A DNA stretch of 64,000 nt from positions 558,001 through 622,000 of the forward strand of contig NC_010175.1 in the NCBI RefSeq assembly GCF_000018865.1, given 5' to 3'. Below the pieces are notes generated by a model. It was not told where the DNA came from, made no database searches, and worked only from the letters and a program-made list of their open reading frames with translations. Every line of letters starts with the position of its first letter. Position 1 is the stretch's first letter. This DNA is from Chloroflexus aurantiacus J-10-fl. GTDB taxonomy: Bacteria > Chloroflexota > Chloroflexia > Chloroflexales > Chloroflexaceae. The position numbers and the translations under genes are program-made. Positions 34,726 to 43,774 of this stretch are shown one piece after another.

Positions 34726-35514
34726 ATGATTGGCATCTTCGATTCAGGATTAGGCGGGCTATCGGTTATGCGTGCTATTCACGAACGATTGCCCGACACC
34801 GATCTGCTCTACCTGGCCGATAGTGCCTACTGTCCGTATGGCCCACGTCCATTATCGGAAATTCGCGACCGGGCGCTGGCGTGTGGGCGCTGGCTGGTCG
34901 ATCAGGGTGCCCGCATTGTCGTGGTAGCCTGTAATACGGCAACGGCAGCAGCCATTGAGCTGCTCCGGCGTGAGCTACCGGTACCGGTGGTCGGCATGGA
35001 GCCGGGGGTCAAGCCGGCAGTGGCTGCGACCCGAAACGGAAAAGTCGCAGTTCTGGCAACCAGCGGCACACTCGCCAGTGATCGTTTTCGTTCACTCGTG
35101 CAGGCCTATGCGGCTGGGGTTGAAGTTTATCCTCTGGCGTGCCCCGATCTCGTAGCGCAGGTTGAAGCCGGTGAATTGCAGAGTGATCAAACCCGAAACC
35201 TGATTGAGCAGCATCTGGCGACGGTGCCAGAGGTTGATGTGATCGTGTTGGGATGCACACACTTTCCCCCACTCAAGCCATTGATAGCGACATGTGCCGG
35301 ATCGCACGTGACCGTTATCGATACCGGCCCCGCAGTTGCCGCTCAGACCGAGCGGATTGCCCGACAGATCAATGTACCCGCCGGTAGCGGTACCATCCGT
35401 TGTGCCACAACAGGCGATCCACAACTCGTAGCACCGGCTCTGTACAATGTCTGGGGTGCTCCGCTGCCGCTGGTGGGAGTACAAATTGACTCAGCGGTTG
35501 TAGTACACGAATAA
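34726..35514 (+). CDS. murI: Glutamate racemase
   Basis: MurI makes D-glutamate for peptidoglycan. The 262-residue protein begins MIGIFDSGLGGLSVMRAIHE and has both catalytic cysteines: one in VVACNTATAAA (about 73) and one in LGCTHFPPLKP (about 179). The substrate-binding SAYCPYGPRP segment is intact. Length is normal. It may have its own promoter: a TATCAT hexamer ends 8 nt before the ATG. Confidence 0.96.
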   Translation: MIGIFDSGLGGLSVMRAIHERLPDTDLLYLADSAYCPYGPRPLSEIRDRALACGRWLVDQGARIVVVACNTATAAAIELLRRELPVPVVGMEPGVKPAVAATRNGKVAVLATSGTLASDRFRSLVQAYAAGVEVYPLACPDLVAQVEAGELQSDQTRNLIEQHLATVPEVDVIVLGCTHFPPLKPLIATCAGSHVTVIDTGPAVAAQTERIARQINVPAGSGTIRCATTGDPQLVAPALYNVWGAPLPLVGVQIDSAVVVHE

Positions 35515-35552
35515 TTATAATTATTATTGGTAAACGTGTAAAGGAATAAACT

Positions 35553-35575
35553 GGGGCAGGCTAGAAGCCTGCCCC
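35553..35575. terminator. Hairpin between convergent murI and VanW genes
   Basis: A perfect 10-bp stem (GGGGCAGGCT / AGCCTGCCCC) with a 3-nt loop (AGA). It lies between converging genes and can serve both; an A/T-rich palindrome (AATAATTATAATTATT) is just upstream at 35513. The same GGGGCAGG stem recurs at 62154. Confidence 0.65.
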
Positions 35576-35582
35576 ACACAAT

Positions 35583-37622
35583 TCACCCTGTCGCATCTGT
35601 CGGCGGTTCGACCGGTGGCTGTTCCACCGGTATCGGTTCTGCCGGTGGCGGTGTCGGCGTCGGCAATGGTTTACCATCAGGGCCGAGATCGGCGGGATTG
35701 TACTCAAAAATATCCGGCCAGGGCTTGAAGCGCGTCACGAACTCACGGCGCTCGATCTCTTTACCGTCAGGCCCAAGTACAATGCGGGTGAAAAGGATAT
35801 CCATTCCACCGCGTGCTTTATCGCTCTGCCGTGGCTGGCCTACCGGACGCTCAGGAACCGCAACGTAGACCGGCTCGGTCGGTGGCGGTGTGCGATTGGT
35901 GATCACCGGCCCTTCTAACAGTACCTTCCGTCCGGTCTCAGGACCGTAGAGCCGCACTTCGGCCAGATTCCGCCGCGTATCAACCATTGTCTGCATCAAA
36001 ATCCAACCACCGGTGTCGTTGAGAAACTTCAGGTCAGGGCCACCGGTGAAGATAGTGGCATCCATACCGGGGCCATCACCGTATGGACCAAACCCATAGC
36101 GGTCGTACCAGCTAATATAAAATGAATGCCCCCAACGCTCGGTAATCGGCAAACCGGCCCAGAATGCAGCACGAAAGACAGTTGTGCTATCCTGGCAAAT
36201 CCCACCACCCCACTCTAACTGAGTACGATTCTGAATGATGGCATAACCTTCAACAAAGCCATTTGAGCTATCGATGCGACCAATCGTCTGATTGAATGAA
36301 AACTCTTCACCGGGTGGAATGAGAATACCGTGCAACAAGCGCATGCCGGCCTGGATATTGGTTACACGGTAGGGTGCCGAACCGGTGAAATCGCTGCGGC
36401 CAACTCCAAGCAGAGTCGTAATGCCCAACTGATCGAGGTTGTCAGCCGTGACCGGTGGTGGTATCTCGCGGAAGTTTACCGTTACCGTGCGTTGATCCGC
36501 CGGTTTGTTCAATGCTTCGAGCACCGCATTCAGCGCCTGCGCTTCGTCGATTCGTTTACCTGGCTTGCCCGGTTGAAAAATCTCTAACTTCCCTTCGTTC
36601 CAGTTGAGGCGTGGATAGGTACCCTTGACTTCAGTTGAATCGCCGAGCGCGATCAACTTTTCCATCACCATATCATGATCAACGCTCACCTCCAGCCGGT
36701 CGCCCATCGGATCGGAAATCCGCTCAACGCGAATCATCCGCGCTAGTTCATCGAGCGACCAGACAAACGGACGATTATCAACCAGCAGTGTTACCGGCCC
36801 TGCCAGGAGAGCTGCGATCTGATCCTGGGCGAGGAATGCTGCATCATCACGAAGTGATGGCTCAAGGGCACGAGTACGCAATGCGACTGTATCAGGATTC
36901 AAATCCTGAATTGCAGACAATATCTCTTGCAATGTCTCAGCCACAAGCACCTGCCGCCCCACTGCACTCGGTGCTACTTCCACCGTCGTGCCGTGTAACA
37001 TCAGATGGGCATCACGTGCCGGTTGTTCAACCTCTGCCACCCTGGCTAGCAGATAGCGTTGCATCGCATCTTGATCGATAGAGAGGCGCAAGGGAATATC
37101 AATCCCATATTGCCAGACCGCACTCATCTGCTGGAGATCGGTAAAGAGGTTCGCACTCCGCCCTACCGCCAGCGCTGCATCGAGTGCCTCGTCAATTTCA
37201 AGTGCAACACCCAACTCAGCAAGCGTTGGCGTCCAGGAACGACCACTGTAGGTTAGCACAACCGGCTGAGCCAGAAAAGGCGCAAAGCTGGCCTCAATCG
37301 CCGCTCGTGCTTCCTCACGGGTCATATTTCCAACCGCAACGCCTCGCACCGTCACATTGGGAAGAATCCGTCCGGCATACGAGCGATCAAGGAACACCAT
37401 GCCTGTACCAACAATCGCCAGGCCAGACAATACAACTAACAGCAACCACCACCATCCACGGGATACCTTGCGTCGGGTACGCCGGCCTGTGCCACGCTGC
37501 ACTGCCGGAGGATGAACCACTTGATCCGGCCAGTCAACAGCACCGGGCAATGATGGTGAAAACACCTCACCGTCGGTGCGCTCGTGAGTTGGATTGAAAG
37601 GCTGCGAATGCTGAACCGACAC
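35583..37622 (-). CDS. VanW family protein with peptidoglycan-binding domains
   Basis: A 679-residue envelope protein: a cytoplasmic N-terminus, one membrane helix (WWWLLLVVLSGLAIVGTGMV), two YoaR-type/PG_binding_4 repeats (PVVLTYSGRSWTPTLAELGV and a second near 270-330), a VanW domain (about 420-560: NIQAGMRLLHGILIPPGEEF, then NQTIGRIDSSNGF and GGGICQDSTTVFRAAFWAGL) and a Pro-rich tail. VanW domains occur with wall-binding modules; enzymatic function is unknown. The GTG at 37622 is chosen because AAGGAGGG lies 5 nt before it, and the upstream ATG at 37691 falls inside the promoter. Confidence 0.9.
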   Translation of the reverse strand: MSVQHSQPFNPTHERTDGEVFSPSLPGAVDWPDQVVHPPAVQRGTGRRTRRKVSRGWWWLLLVVLSGLAIVGTGMVFLDRSYAGRILPNVTVRGVAVGNMTREEARAAIEASFAPFLAQPVVLTYSGRSWTPTLAELGVALEIDEALDAALAVGRSANLFTDLQQMSAVWQYGIDIPLRLSIDQDAMQRYLLARVAEVEQPARDAHLMLHGTTVEVAPSAVGRQVLVAETLQEILSAIQDLNPDTVALRTRALEPSLRDDAAFLAQDQIAALLAGPVTLLVDNRPFVWSLDELARMIRVERISDPMGDRLEVSVDHDMVMEKLIALGDSTEVKGTYPRLNWNEGKLEIFQPGKPGKRIDEAQALNAVLEALNKPADQRTVTVNFREIPPPVTADNLDQLGITTLLGVGRSDFTGSAPYRVTNIQAGMRLLHGILIPPGEEFSFNQTIGRIDSSNGFVEGYAIIQNRTQLEWGGGICQDSTTVFRAAFWAGLPITERWGHSFYISWYDRYGFGPYGDGPGMDATIFTGGPDLKFLNDTGGWILMQTMVDTRRNLAEVRLYGPETGRKVLLEGPVITNRTPPPTEPVYVAVPERPVGQPRQSDKARGGMDILFTRIVLGPDGKEIERREFVTRFKPWPDIFEYNPADLGPDGKPLPTPTPPPAEPIPVEQPPVEPPTDATG

Positions 37623-37662
37623 CAAAACCCTCCTTGCCACCTGTAAATTTGTCTGACAACCT

Positions 37663-37691
37663 AATATACTCTTGTCAATGGGGGATGTCAA
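37663..37691 (-). promoter_or_regulatory. Promoter of the VanW-family gene
   Basis: On the minus strand TTGACA (37691-37686) and TATATT (37668-37663) are separated by 17 nt. A second TTGACA lies within the spacer. Confidence 0.75.
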
Positions 37692-37835
37692 TAAAACAAA
37701 GCTGACAAATTGCTTGCTTTTGGCGGTTATACCAATGTGAACGTCGACAGAGCTTCAGCGGCATAACCATCGGTAGCTGAAAATTAAACCCGCACCCGGA
37801 TGCTCGTGCGAGCTGAAACGTGCGCGGCATGATAA

Positions 37836-38627
37836 CTATGTGTCCATTGAGTGAGAGGGGGGTGTTTCTTTGTGAACAGTATTCTCCAGCAACCTGCGCA
37901 CCAACGCCAGTAATTCACTGGCGCGAAAGGGTTTTTGCAACGTAGCCATTACCGGCACGTCCACCAGATTCTCTGCCTGCACCGCATAACCACTGACCAG
38001 TGCCAGCGGAATATGTGGATGCATTGCCGCAATCTGGCGACAGACCTCATAGCCATGCATATCGGCAAGTGTAATATCGATCAGCGCACAGGCTACAGGA
38101 TGATCACTGATCGCTCGAATCGCATCATTGCCATTGTGAAATGCCAGCACACGATAACCAGCACGAACCAGGATGCGTTCGATGAGTGCCCGTACTTCAG
38201 GGTTGTCGTCAATGACAAGAATGTAAGATTCCGCGCTCGTTGGTGATGGAACAGGTAACATTTCAGTCGTTACGGACGACATCACCGGTATCCAAACGGT
38301 AAAGGTACTTCCCTGACCGGGTTGACTATCAACTTCCAGGCCACCACCGTACCGCTGCACAATGTGCAGGACGCTGGCTAAACCCAGACCATGACCATAC
38401 GGTTTGGTAGTAAAAAACGGCTCAAATATACGCTGACGAATAACGGGATCGATACCCTCCCCGTTATCACGAACCTCCAGGATAGCATACTGACCGGGCA
38501 GCAAATGGTGCTGTCGTATCAACCGACTCTGCATTCTGGCTGTCACCACACACAGACCGGTTTGGACACAAATCTCACCCCTCTGATCCGGCAACGCCTC
38601 AGCGGCATTGATCACCAGATTCATCAA
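37836..38627 (-). CDS. C-terminal half of an interrupted hybrid histidine kinase (HATPase + receiver)
   Basis: This 263-residue stretch continues the kinase encoded just upstream in the same frame, after a TAG codon at 38633-38631. It begins within the HATPase N-box (LMNLVINAAEALPD), continues DNGEGIDP and GHGLGLASV, and has a response-receiver domain from about 130 (YILVIDDNPEVRAL, phosphoacceptor region ALIDITLADMHG, and LQKPF lysine). Without the upstream HisKA it could bind ATP but not act as a usual kinase. An internal TTG or ATG start (38627/38624) is possible, but there is no clear ribosome binding site. Confidence 0.75.
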   Translation of the reverse strand: MMNLVINAAEALPDQRGEICVQTGLCVVTARMQSRLIRQHHLLPGQYAILEVRDNGEGIDPVIRQRIFEPFFTTKPYGHGLGLASVLHIVQRYGGGLEVDSQPGQGSTFTVWIPVMSSVTTEMLPVPSPTSAESYILVIDDNPEVRALIERILVRAGYRVLAFHNGNDAIRAISDHPVACALIDITLADMHGYEVCRQIAAMHPHIPLALVSGYAVQAENLVDVPVMATLQKPFRASELLALVRRLLENTVHKETPPSHSMDT

Positions 38628-38630
38628 TAC

Positions 38631-40424
38631 CTACCGTATATGTACCGGATCCGCCAGCACAGCAGGGAGACTCGGTTCTAACCCAATGCGAATGTGCACA
38701 TGAGGGCCAAGCGAGGATTGTAGCAGAGAGATAGTTTCCTGAATGAGGTGATTGAGATCAACCGGTTGCAGCGCCGTCTGCCGACCGGTAGCAAACGATA
38801 GTAATTCGCGGACTAAATCACCGGCCTGATGGGCAGCCTCGATGAGATGGTGAATATGCTGATCGGCAGGGTTTCCCGTCGGATAGATTGTTTGTAACGC
38901 ATTGGCATGCGCGACGACCATGCTGAGCAGATTGTTGAAATCGTGCGCAATACCTCCGGCCATGATTGCCATACTCTCAAAGCGTTCGAGCGCCTGAAGG
39001 CGCTGCTCATCACGCACCAACGCCCAGGTCTTTTCCCGCTGATCGGTTAAATCCTGACCAACCAGTAACAACTCCCCGATGGTACCATTCGTTTGTCGCC
39101 GACAGGTCACCGTCCACAAGACATAGCATTTTCGCCCATCTACCCAAAACGAGGTTTCAAATGAACGATCCTCCTGACCGGTAATGACTTCGCGTACCAG
39201 GGCAGCGAAGAGGGGGCGTTCAGCCTCACTCAGCAGCGTCGTGGCGAACGGGCGACCAATCACATCCTCGCGGGCACGAGCCAGCACTTGGGCTGCCATA
39301 CGGTTAAATTCGGTGATGCGGAGATCGGGATCGAGGCAGATCACAAGATTACCGGCCAGCTCGATCAGAAGGCGAAAGCGCTCGTTCGTATCGCGTAGGC
39401 GCTCGAACAACAACGAGTTGAAGAATGCCACCCCAATCTGATCGGCTAGCAGTGAAAGTAAAAAGAAATCCTCATCGTCTAGCGCCGGATTACCCTGTGA
39501 CTCGACGATAATGACCCCAACCGGTTCGGCTGTTTCGTAGCGCAACGGTACCGCAATGCACTGCTTTGTATCGGGCATTACCTCCAGAAAATCGGGATCG
39601 TGCTGCGCATCACGCACGAATTCAGCCCTCCCGTTGCGCACAACCCGCCCGGCAACCCCTTCGTGCAACTGAATAACCGGTAAGAGGCGGTCATAGCCAA
39701 CAACTGCCTGTAAGTGCAACGCCTCGTTCTGGAGCAGATACATGCTGACGAGCTGATACCCAAAGACATCGTGCAATTGTTGCACAACCAGCCGACAAAT
39801 CAGATCGGTTTGCAAGGTTGAATTAATCAGGGCTGCTACCCGCTGTACCATCAGCAGTTGCTCTAACCGGCGTTGAGTGGAACGATACAGCAGAATATTC
39901 TCGACTGCCATCGCGATGCGTCGGGCCAGTTCGCAGATCAGGTCGATGTCATTGGGAGTAAAGCGTCGTGATGAGGCATCGGTGATCGTCAAGACCAACG
40001 CACCACAGGTCATACCATGCCCGCGCATTGGCACACCGAGAATATGACGTGGCCGGATTTGGCGCAGAATATCGCGGTACAACGGGGAAAATGCCGGATC
40101 GTCGTAATATTCGTCGGACAGATCGGCAAGCAAGAGTGGTTGACTGCTATCCAGGACACGAGCCGGTATCGAATGGGGATCGATCAACAATGAGTGTTGA
40201 ATAAGATGTTCGACGAGGTGCTGGTAGCGAGTATCGGCACAGGCCAGAGCCACCCGGCGTACCTGCTGTCGTTCATCGCGGATAACGATAGCACACAAAT
40301 CCCCTAGCAGTGGTACTATGTGGCGGGCAACCTGTTGCAGCGCCTCAATGCCATCTAATGAGACGAGTAAGGCGCCGACGTCGGCGAGCAAACGGGTTTG
40401 GGTCACAGTCCAACGTCTTGCCAT
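38631..40424 (-). CDS. N-terminal part of hybrid sensor kinase, ended by an amber codon
   Basis: A 597-residue product with two GAF domains (about 10-165 and 190-335), a PAS domain (about 345-460) and a HisKA domain with His in GGIAHDFNNLL near 490. It ends ADPVHIR then TAG. In intact kinases this is followed by QVLMNLVINAAEALP, and the DNA after TAG reads GTATTGATGAATCTG in the same frame: exactly V-L-M-N-L. A single C-to-T change from CAG to TAG explains the split. The original protein would be about 862 residues ending in a receiver domain. No obvious output gene adjoins. Confidence 0.82.
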   Translation of the reverse strand: MARRWTVTQTRLLADVGALLVSLDGIEALQQVARHIVPLLGDLCAIVIRDERQQVRRVALACADTRYQHLVEHLIQHSLLIDPHSIPARVLDSSQPLLLADLSDEYYDDPAFSPLYRDILRQIRPRHILGVPMRGHGMTCGALVLTITDASSRRFTPNDIDLICELARRIAMAVENILLYRSTQRRLEQLLMVQRVAALINSTLQTDLICRLVVQQLHDVFGYQLVSMYLLQNEALHLQAVVGYDRLLPVIQLHEGVAGRVVRNGRAEFVRDAQHDPDFLEVMPDTKQCIAVPLRYETAEPVGVIIVESQGNPALDDEDFFLLSLLADQIGVAFFNSLLFERLRDTNERFRLLIELAGNLVICLDPDLRITEFNRMAAQVLARAREDVIGRPFATTLLSEAERPLFAALVREVITGQEDRSFETSFWVDGRKCYVLWTVTCRRQTNGTIGELLLVGQDLTDQREKTWALVRDEQRLQALERFESMAIMAGGIAHDFNNLLSMVVAHANALQTIYPTGNPADQHIHHLIEAAHQAGDLVRELLSFATGRQTALQPVDLNHLIQETISLLQSSLGPHVHIRIGLEPSLPAVLADPVHIR

Positions 40425-40566
40425 CAGTTGGCTACACTTTCATGATAGCAACCCGCCCGCCAGAAGATAAGTATAGTATACGCTTTTTTAACTATGACTT
40501 CAAGCAATCCCTGCTCGTGATACAATACTGCCAGTGAACAAAAACCACATAGCGCGGAGCATAACG

Positions 40567-41130
40567 ATGGATCGTGCGCAATCAATGGAATTAACTGCCA
40601 CAACATCACCGACCAGCCTGCTCGACTGGCTGACGTTGACGTGTCGGCATATTGCCTTACTGGCAGCAATGCTGGCTACCGTTGGTAGTCTCTTTTTCAG
40701 TGAAGTGCTGGGCTGGATTCCCTGTGAGCTGTGCTGGTATCAGCGCATTTTGATGTACCCACTGACAGTTCTCCTCTTCATCGGTATCTGGCGCGATGAT
40801 CGTAAGGTCTATCTGTACGTGTTACCCCTCTCGCTCACCGGAATTGCGGTTGCGCTGTACCACTACCTGATGGTGATGTTGATTATCCCACCCGCGCCCT
40901 GTGCCGGCGCCGTACCCTGCGCGTTTGACTACATTAACATTCCGGGGGTGCTGAGTTTTGTCAAGATTCCATTTCTGGCACTGGTTGCTTTCATCATTAT
41001 CAGTGTGATGATGGCAAATCTGGCCCTGGCCGAAACTGCGCCAGCACACGGTCGGATGGCGCGCATGATCGCCACGGCCATCGTCCTGGCAACCAGTCTC
41101 GCTTTCATCGGTCTCGGTGTGATGATCTGA
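40567..41130 (+). CDS. dsbB: Disulfide bond formation protein DsbB/BdbC
   Basis: A 187-residue membrane protein with four hydrophobic segments. Redox cysteines are visible as CELCWYQR after the first helix, and a second pair around APCAGAVPCAF in the second outer loop, as in DsbB/BdbC, which reoxidises a thiol oxidase using quinone. No dsbA gene is adjacent. The ATG at 40567 is preferred over a GTG at 40534, since GGAG precedes it. A TACAAT box lies at 40521. Confidence 0.92.
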   Translation: MDRAQSMELTATTSPTSLLDWLTLTCRHIALLAAMLATVGSLFFSEVLGWIPCELCWYQRILMYPLTVLLFIGIWRDDRKVYLYVLPLSLTGIAVALYHYLMVMLIIPPAPCAGAVPCAFDYINIPGVLSFVKIPFLALVAFIIISVMMANLALAETAPAHGRMARMIATAIVLATSLAFIGLGVMI

Positions 41131-41170
41131 TTGTTAGCGATTATATAAGTAAACTGTCATTAGCAAGTGG

Positions 41171-41193
41171 CCCGGAGTATGGTATACTCCGGG
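41171..41193. promoter_or_regulatory. Perfect palindrome overlapping a probable glmS promoter
   Basis: CCCGGAGTAT-GGT-ATACTCCGGG is a 10-bp inverted repeat. It contains an extended -10 (TGGTATACT, hexamer 41183-41188) with a weak -35 (TTAGCA, 41160) at 17 nt. It may be an operator over the glmS promoter or a terminator of dsbB. No T-run follows. Confidence 0.5.
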
Positions 41194-41249
41194 CACTATG
41201 ATCAAGATGATAAGGGCTGTGCGGGGGCACGGCCAGGAGGGAACAACGA

Positions 41250-41450
41250 CAGACAATCTGCTTTGAAGCGCATGGACTTCGCGAGGAGCGAAGTTGACGA
41301 GGAGGGAGGTTCCCGGCGCGAGCCGGAGCTAACGGGTCTGAACGACCCGGAACATCGAGAGATCAGCGGAAGCCTCCCCGGTGCAGGGCACCACCGATAA
41401 CAGACAAACCAATACCTGCCGGTGACGGTGAGGGCAACGTTGTCTGTAGT
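41250..41450 (+). ncRNA. glmS ribozyme (glucosamine-6-phosphate-activated)
   Basis: The leader of glmS contains the ribozyme's conserved parts in order: the cleavage region GAAGCGCAUGG, with cutting expected 5' of the G at 41268; the loop-closing helix ACUUCGC/GCGAAGU; GACGAGGAGGGAGGUU; a helix with ACGGGU/ACCCGG; AUCGAGAGAUCAGCGGAAGC; CUCCCCGGUG; and GGGCACCACCGAUAACAGAC. The 3' part may pair further (ACAGACAA with UUGUCUGU at 41440). In known cases GlcN6P acts as coenzyme, and self-cleavage destabilises the mRNA. Boundaries are approximate. Confidence 0.92.
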
Positions 41451-41607
41451 GACCCACCACTATCCATTCCCCCACTGATGACATGAATATTCGCTATGGA
41501 TGCTGCTCACGGTAGCAGGTCTGGCTGCTGCACTCTGTCGCAGGCGGCGGCTGCCATGGGCTGCTATGGATTGTCTTTGCTTTCTTTACTATGAAGGAGT
41601 TTCTGCT

Positions 41608-43470
41608 ATGTGTGGTATTGTGGGCTATATTGGTGGACGTGAGGCGACCGAAGTTGTGCTGAATGGCCTTCAACGATTGGAATATCGGGGTTACGATTCG
41701 GCGGGGATCGCTATCTACCATCCAGATGCCGGGTTGCAGTTGCGTCGCAGTGTTGGCAAGCTCATCAATTTGCAACAACGGGTGCAGGCCGATCCACCGC
41801 GTGGCCGGGTCGGCATTGGTCATACGCGCTGGGCCACGCATGGTGGCGTCACCGAGCAAAATGCTCACCCCCACCGTGATGCCAGTGGCACGATTGTGGT
41901 GATTCAAAATGGGATTGTTGAGAATTATCTAAGCCTGAAGGGGCGTCTGATCGAATTGGGGTACCAGTTTGAGTCGCAGACCGATACTGAAGTGATTGCA
42001 AAGCTGATTGGACATTACTATCAAGAGCAGCGTGATCTGGTCGCGGCCACACGTCAGGCGTTGCAGGAACTACGCGGTGGCAATGCGGTTGTCGCCTTTT
42101 GTATTCACGAGCCGGACACGCTGGTTGCAGCGCGCCTGGGCAACGCCGGTGGCATCGCGATTGGGCTTGGCGACAACGAACAGTTTATCGCTTCCGATAT
42201 TCCGGCTATCCTCGATTACACACGCAATCTGATCTTTCTGGAAGACCATGACATTGCCGTTGTCCGGCGTGACGAGGTAACGATTACCCGGCTCGATGGT
42301 ACACCGGTTACGCGCGCAGTACACAGTATTGCCTGGGACCCCGTGGCGGCAGCGAAAGGTGATTATCGCCACTTTATGCACAAAGAGATCGATGAACAAC
42401 CACGGGCGCTGATGGATGTGTTGCGCGGACGGATCGATCAGGAGCGTGGTCTGATCACGCTCGAAGACCTCCGCCTCGACGATCAGGACTTACGTCGGGT
42501 CCGTCGTATCTACGCTATCGCGTGCGGTACGGCGTGGCACGCCGCCTTGGTGGCGAAGTTTATGATTGAGAATCTGGCACGAGTGCGGGTTGAAGTCGAC
42601 TATGCCAGCGAGTTCCGCTATCGCCAGCCGATATTGCAGAGCAATGGTGAGCGCGATGCGCTGATTCTTACCTTCACGCAAAGCGGTGAAACAGTCGATA
42701 CGCTGGCCGGCATGGAAGAGGCACGCAGACAGGGCGTTCCCAGTGTAGCAATCGTTAATGCCATCGGCAGTCAGGCCGCCCGGCTGGCCGATGGCGGCCC
42801 GATCTATCTGCACGCCGGGCCAGAAATTGGGGTCGCTTCGACCAAAGCCTTTACCTCGATGCTGGTTGCAGGCTACCTGTTTGCACTACGTCTGGCGCAG
42901 GCGCACGGGACACTGACACCGGCCCAGATTCGGGAACATATTCAGGCGCTGGTGGAATTGCCGGGGAAGGCGGCGCAGGTGATCGAGCAAGTCACGCCTG
43001 TATGTGTCGAGTTAGCCGAGCGCTACTATCGGGTTGGCAATGCCCTCTTCCTGGGTCGTCAAATCAACTACCCAATCGCGCTCGAAGGCGCGCTCAAACT
43101 CAAAGAGATCAGCTACATTCACGCCGAAGGCTACCCGGCAGGCGAAATGAAGCACGGGCCAATTGCCTTGATCGATGAGGGTATGCCGGTTGTCTGCATT
43201 GCTACCCGCGACCACATTTACGAAAAGATGATCAGTAACGTCGAACAGGTGCGTGCGCGTCACGGCCAGGTGATTGCAATCGGTCACGAGGGTGATGAGT
43301 TGTTGGCGGCAAAGGCGAATCATTTCATCGGGGTACCGGCGACATTACCACTACTCCAACCGGTGTTGAATGTGATACCGTTGCAGATCTTTGCTTATCA
43401 CGTTGCCGTGTTGCGCGGGTGTGATGTCGATCAGCCGCGTAATCTGGCCAAGAGTGTGACTGTGGAGTAG
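41608..43470 (+). CDS. glmS: Glutamine--fructose-6-phosphate aminotransferase (isomerizing)
   Basis: GlmS makes glucosamine-6-phosphate, the first step toward UDP-GlcNAc for the wall. The 620-residue protein begins MCGIVGYIGGREATEVVLNG (Cys after the initiator Met is the nucleophile), has HTRWATHGG in the glutaminase domain, then two SIS domains (IACGTAWHAALV, TQSGETVDTL and ASTKAFTSML), and ends NLAKSVTVE as usual. AAGGAG precedes the ATG. The 5' leader holds the ribozyme. Confidence 0.97.
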   Translation: MCGIVGYIGGREATEVVLNGLQRLEYRGYDSAGIAIYHPDAGLQLRRSVGKLINLQQRVQADPPRGRVGIGHTRWATHGGVTEQNAHPHRDASGTIVVIQNGIVENYLSLKGRLIELGYQFESQTDTEVIAKLIGHYYQEQRDLVAATRQALQELRGGNAVVAFCIHEPDTLVAARLGNAGGIAIGLGDNEQFIASDIPAILDYTRNLIFLEDHDIAVVRRDEVTITRLDGTPVTRAVHSIAWDPVAAAKGDYRHFMHKEIDEQPRALMDVLRGRIDQERGLITLEDLRLDDQDLRRVRRIYAIACGTAWHAALVAKFMIENLARVRVEVDYASEFRYRQPILQSNGERDALILTFTQSGETVDTLAGMEEARRQGVPSVAIVNAIGSQAARLADGGPIYLHAGPEIGVASTKAFTSMLVAGYLFALRLAQAHGTLTPAQIREHIQALVELPGKAAQVIEQVTPVCVELAERYYRVGNALFLGRQINYPIALEGALKLKEISYIHAEGYPAGEMKHGPIALIDEGMPVVCIATRDHIYEKMISNVEQVRARHGQVIAIGHEGDELLAAKANHFIGVPATLPLLQPVLNVIPLQIFAYHVAVLRGCDVDQPRNLAKSVTVE

Positions 43471-43503
43471 GCGTTATCGAGAGCACGTTGCCGGATAACA
43501 CTC

Positions 43504-43549
43504 CTTCCGCACGCTGCACGATGTGCTTCCGGGTTGCAGCGTGCGGAAG
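43504..43549. repeat. Long hairpin of the dispersed GC-rich family downstream of glmS
   Basis: A perfect 15-bp inverted repeat (CTTCCGCACGCTGCA / TGCAGCGTGCGGAAG) with a 16-nt loop. It may end glmS transcription. The flanking GTGCGGAAGCCGTGCCGCCA and CACACTCC are shared in pattern with the elements near 18.0 and 23.5 kb. The remaining 43471-43774 has no supported gene. Confidence 0.6.
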
Positions 43550-43774
43550 CCGTGCCGCCACACTCCATACAGCGCAGACACGGACGGTTTGGCGGGTGAG
43601 AGCATCGGAAGAGGAATGCATTCTGATACGAACCAGCGGCTTGCGCTCCCAGGGCGAAACGGTGCACTCATCCGACATTACGCCAGCTTCGTGGGCTGGC
43701 ATTCCGGGATCGCATCACTGCTCAGAATACCGAAGAACCATACCGGCGCTGAAGCTACGTCACAGCAGGTACAG

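Noticed and set aside
36635-37081. 148-codon plus-strand frame opposite the VanW-family gene
   Set aside because: Antisense shadow with no signals; the minus-strand gene has full domain support.
40534-40566. Upstream GTG start for dsbB
   Set aside because: It lies close to the -10 element and lacks a ribosome binding site, whereas GGAG precedes the ATG at 40567.
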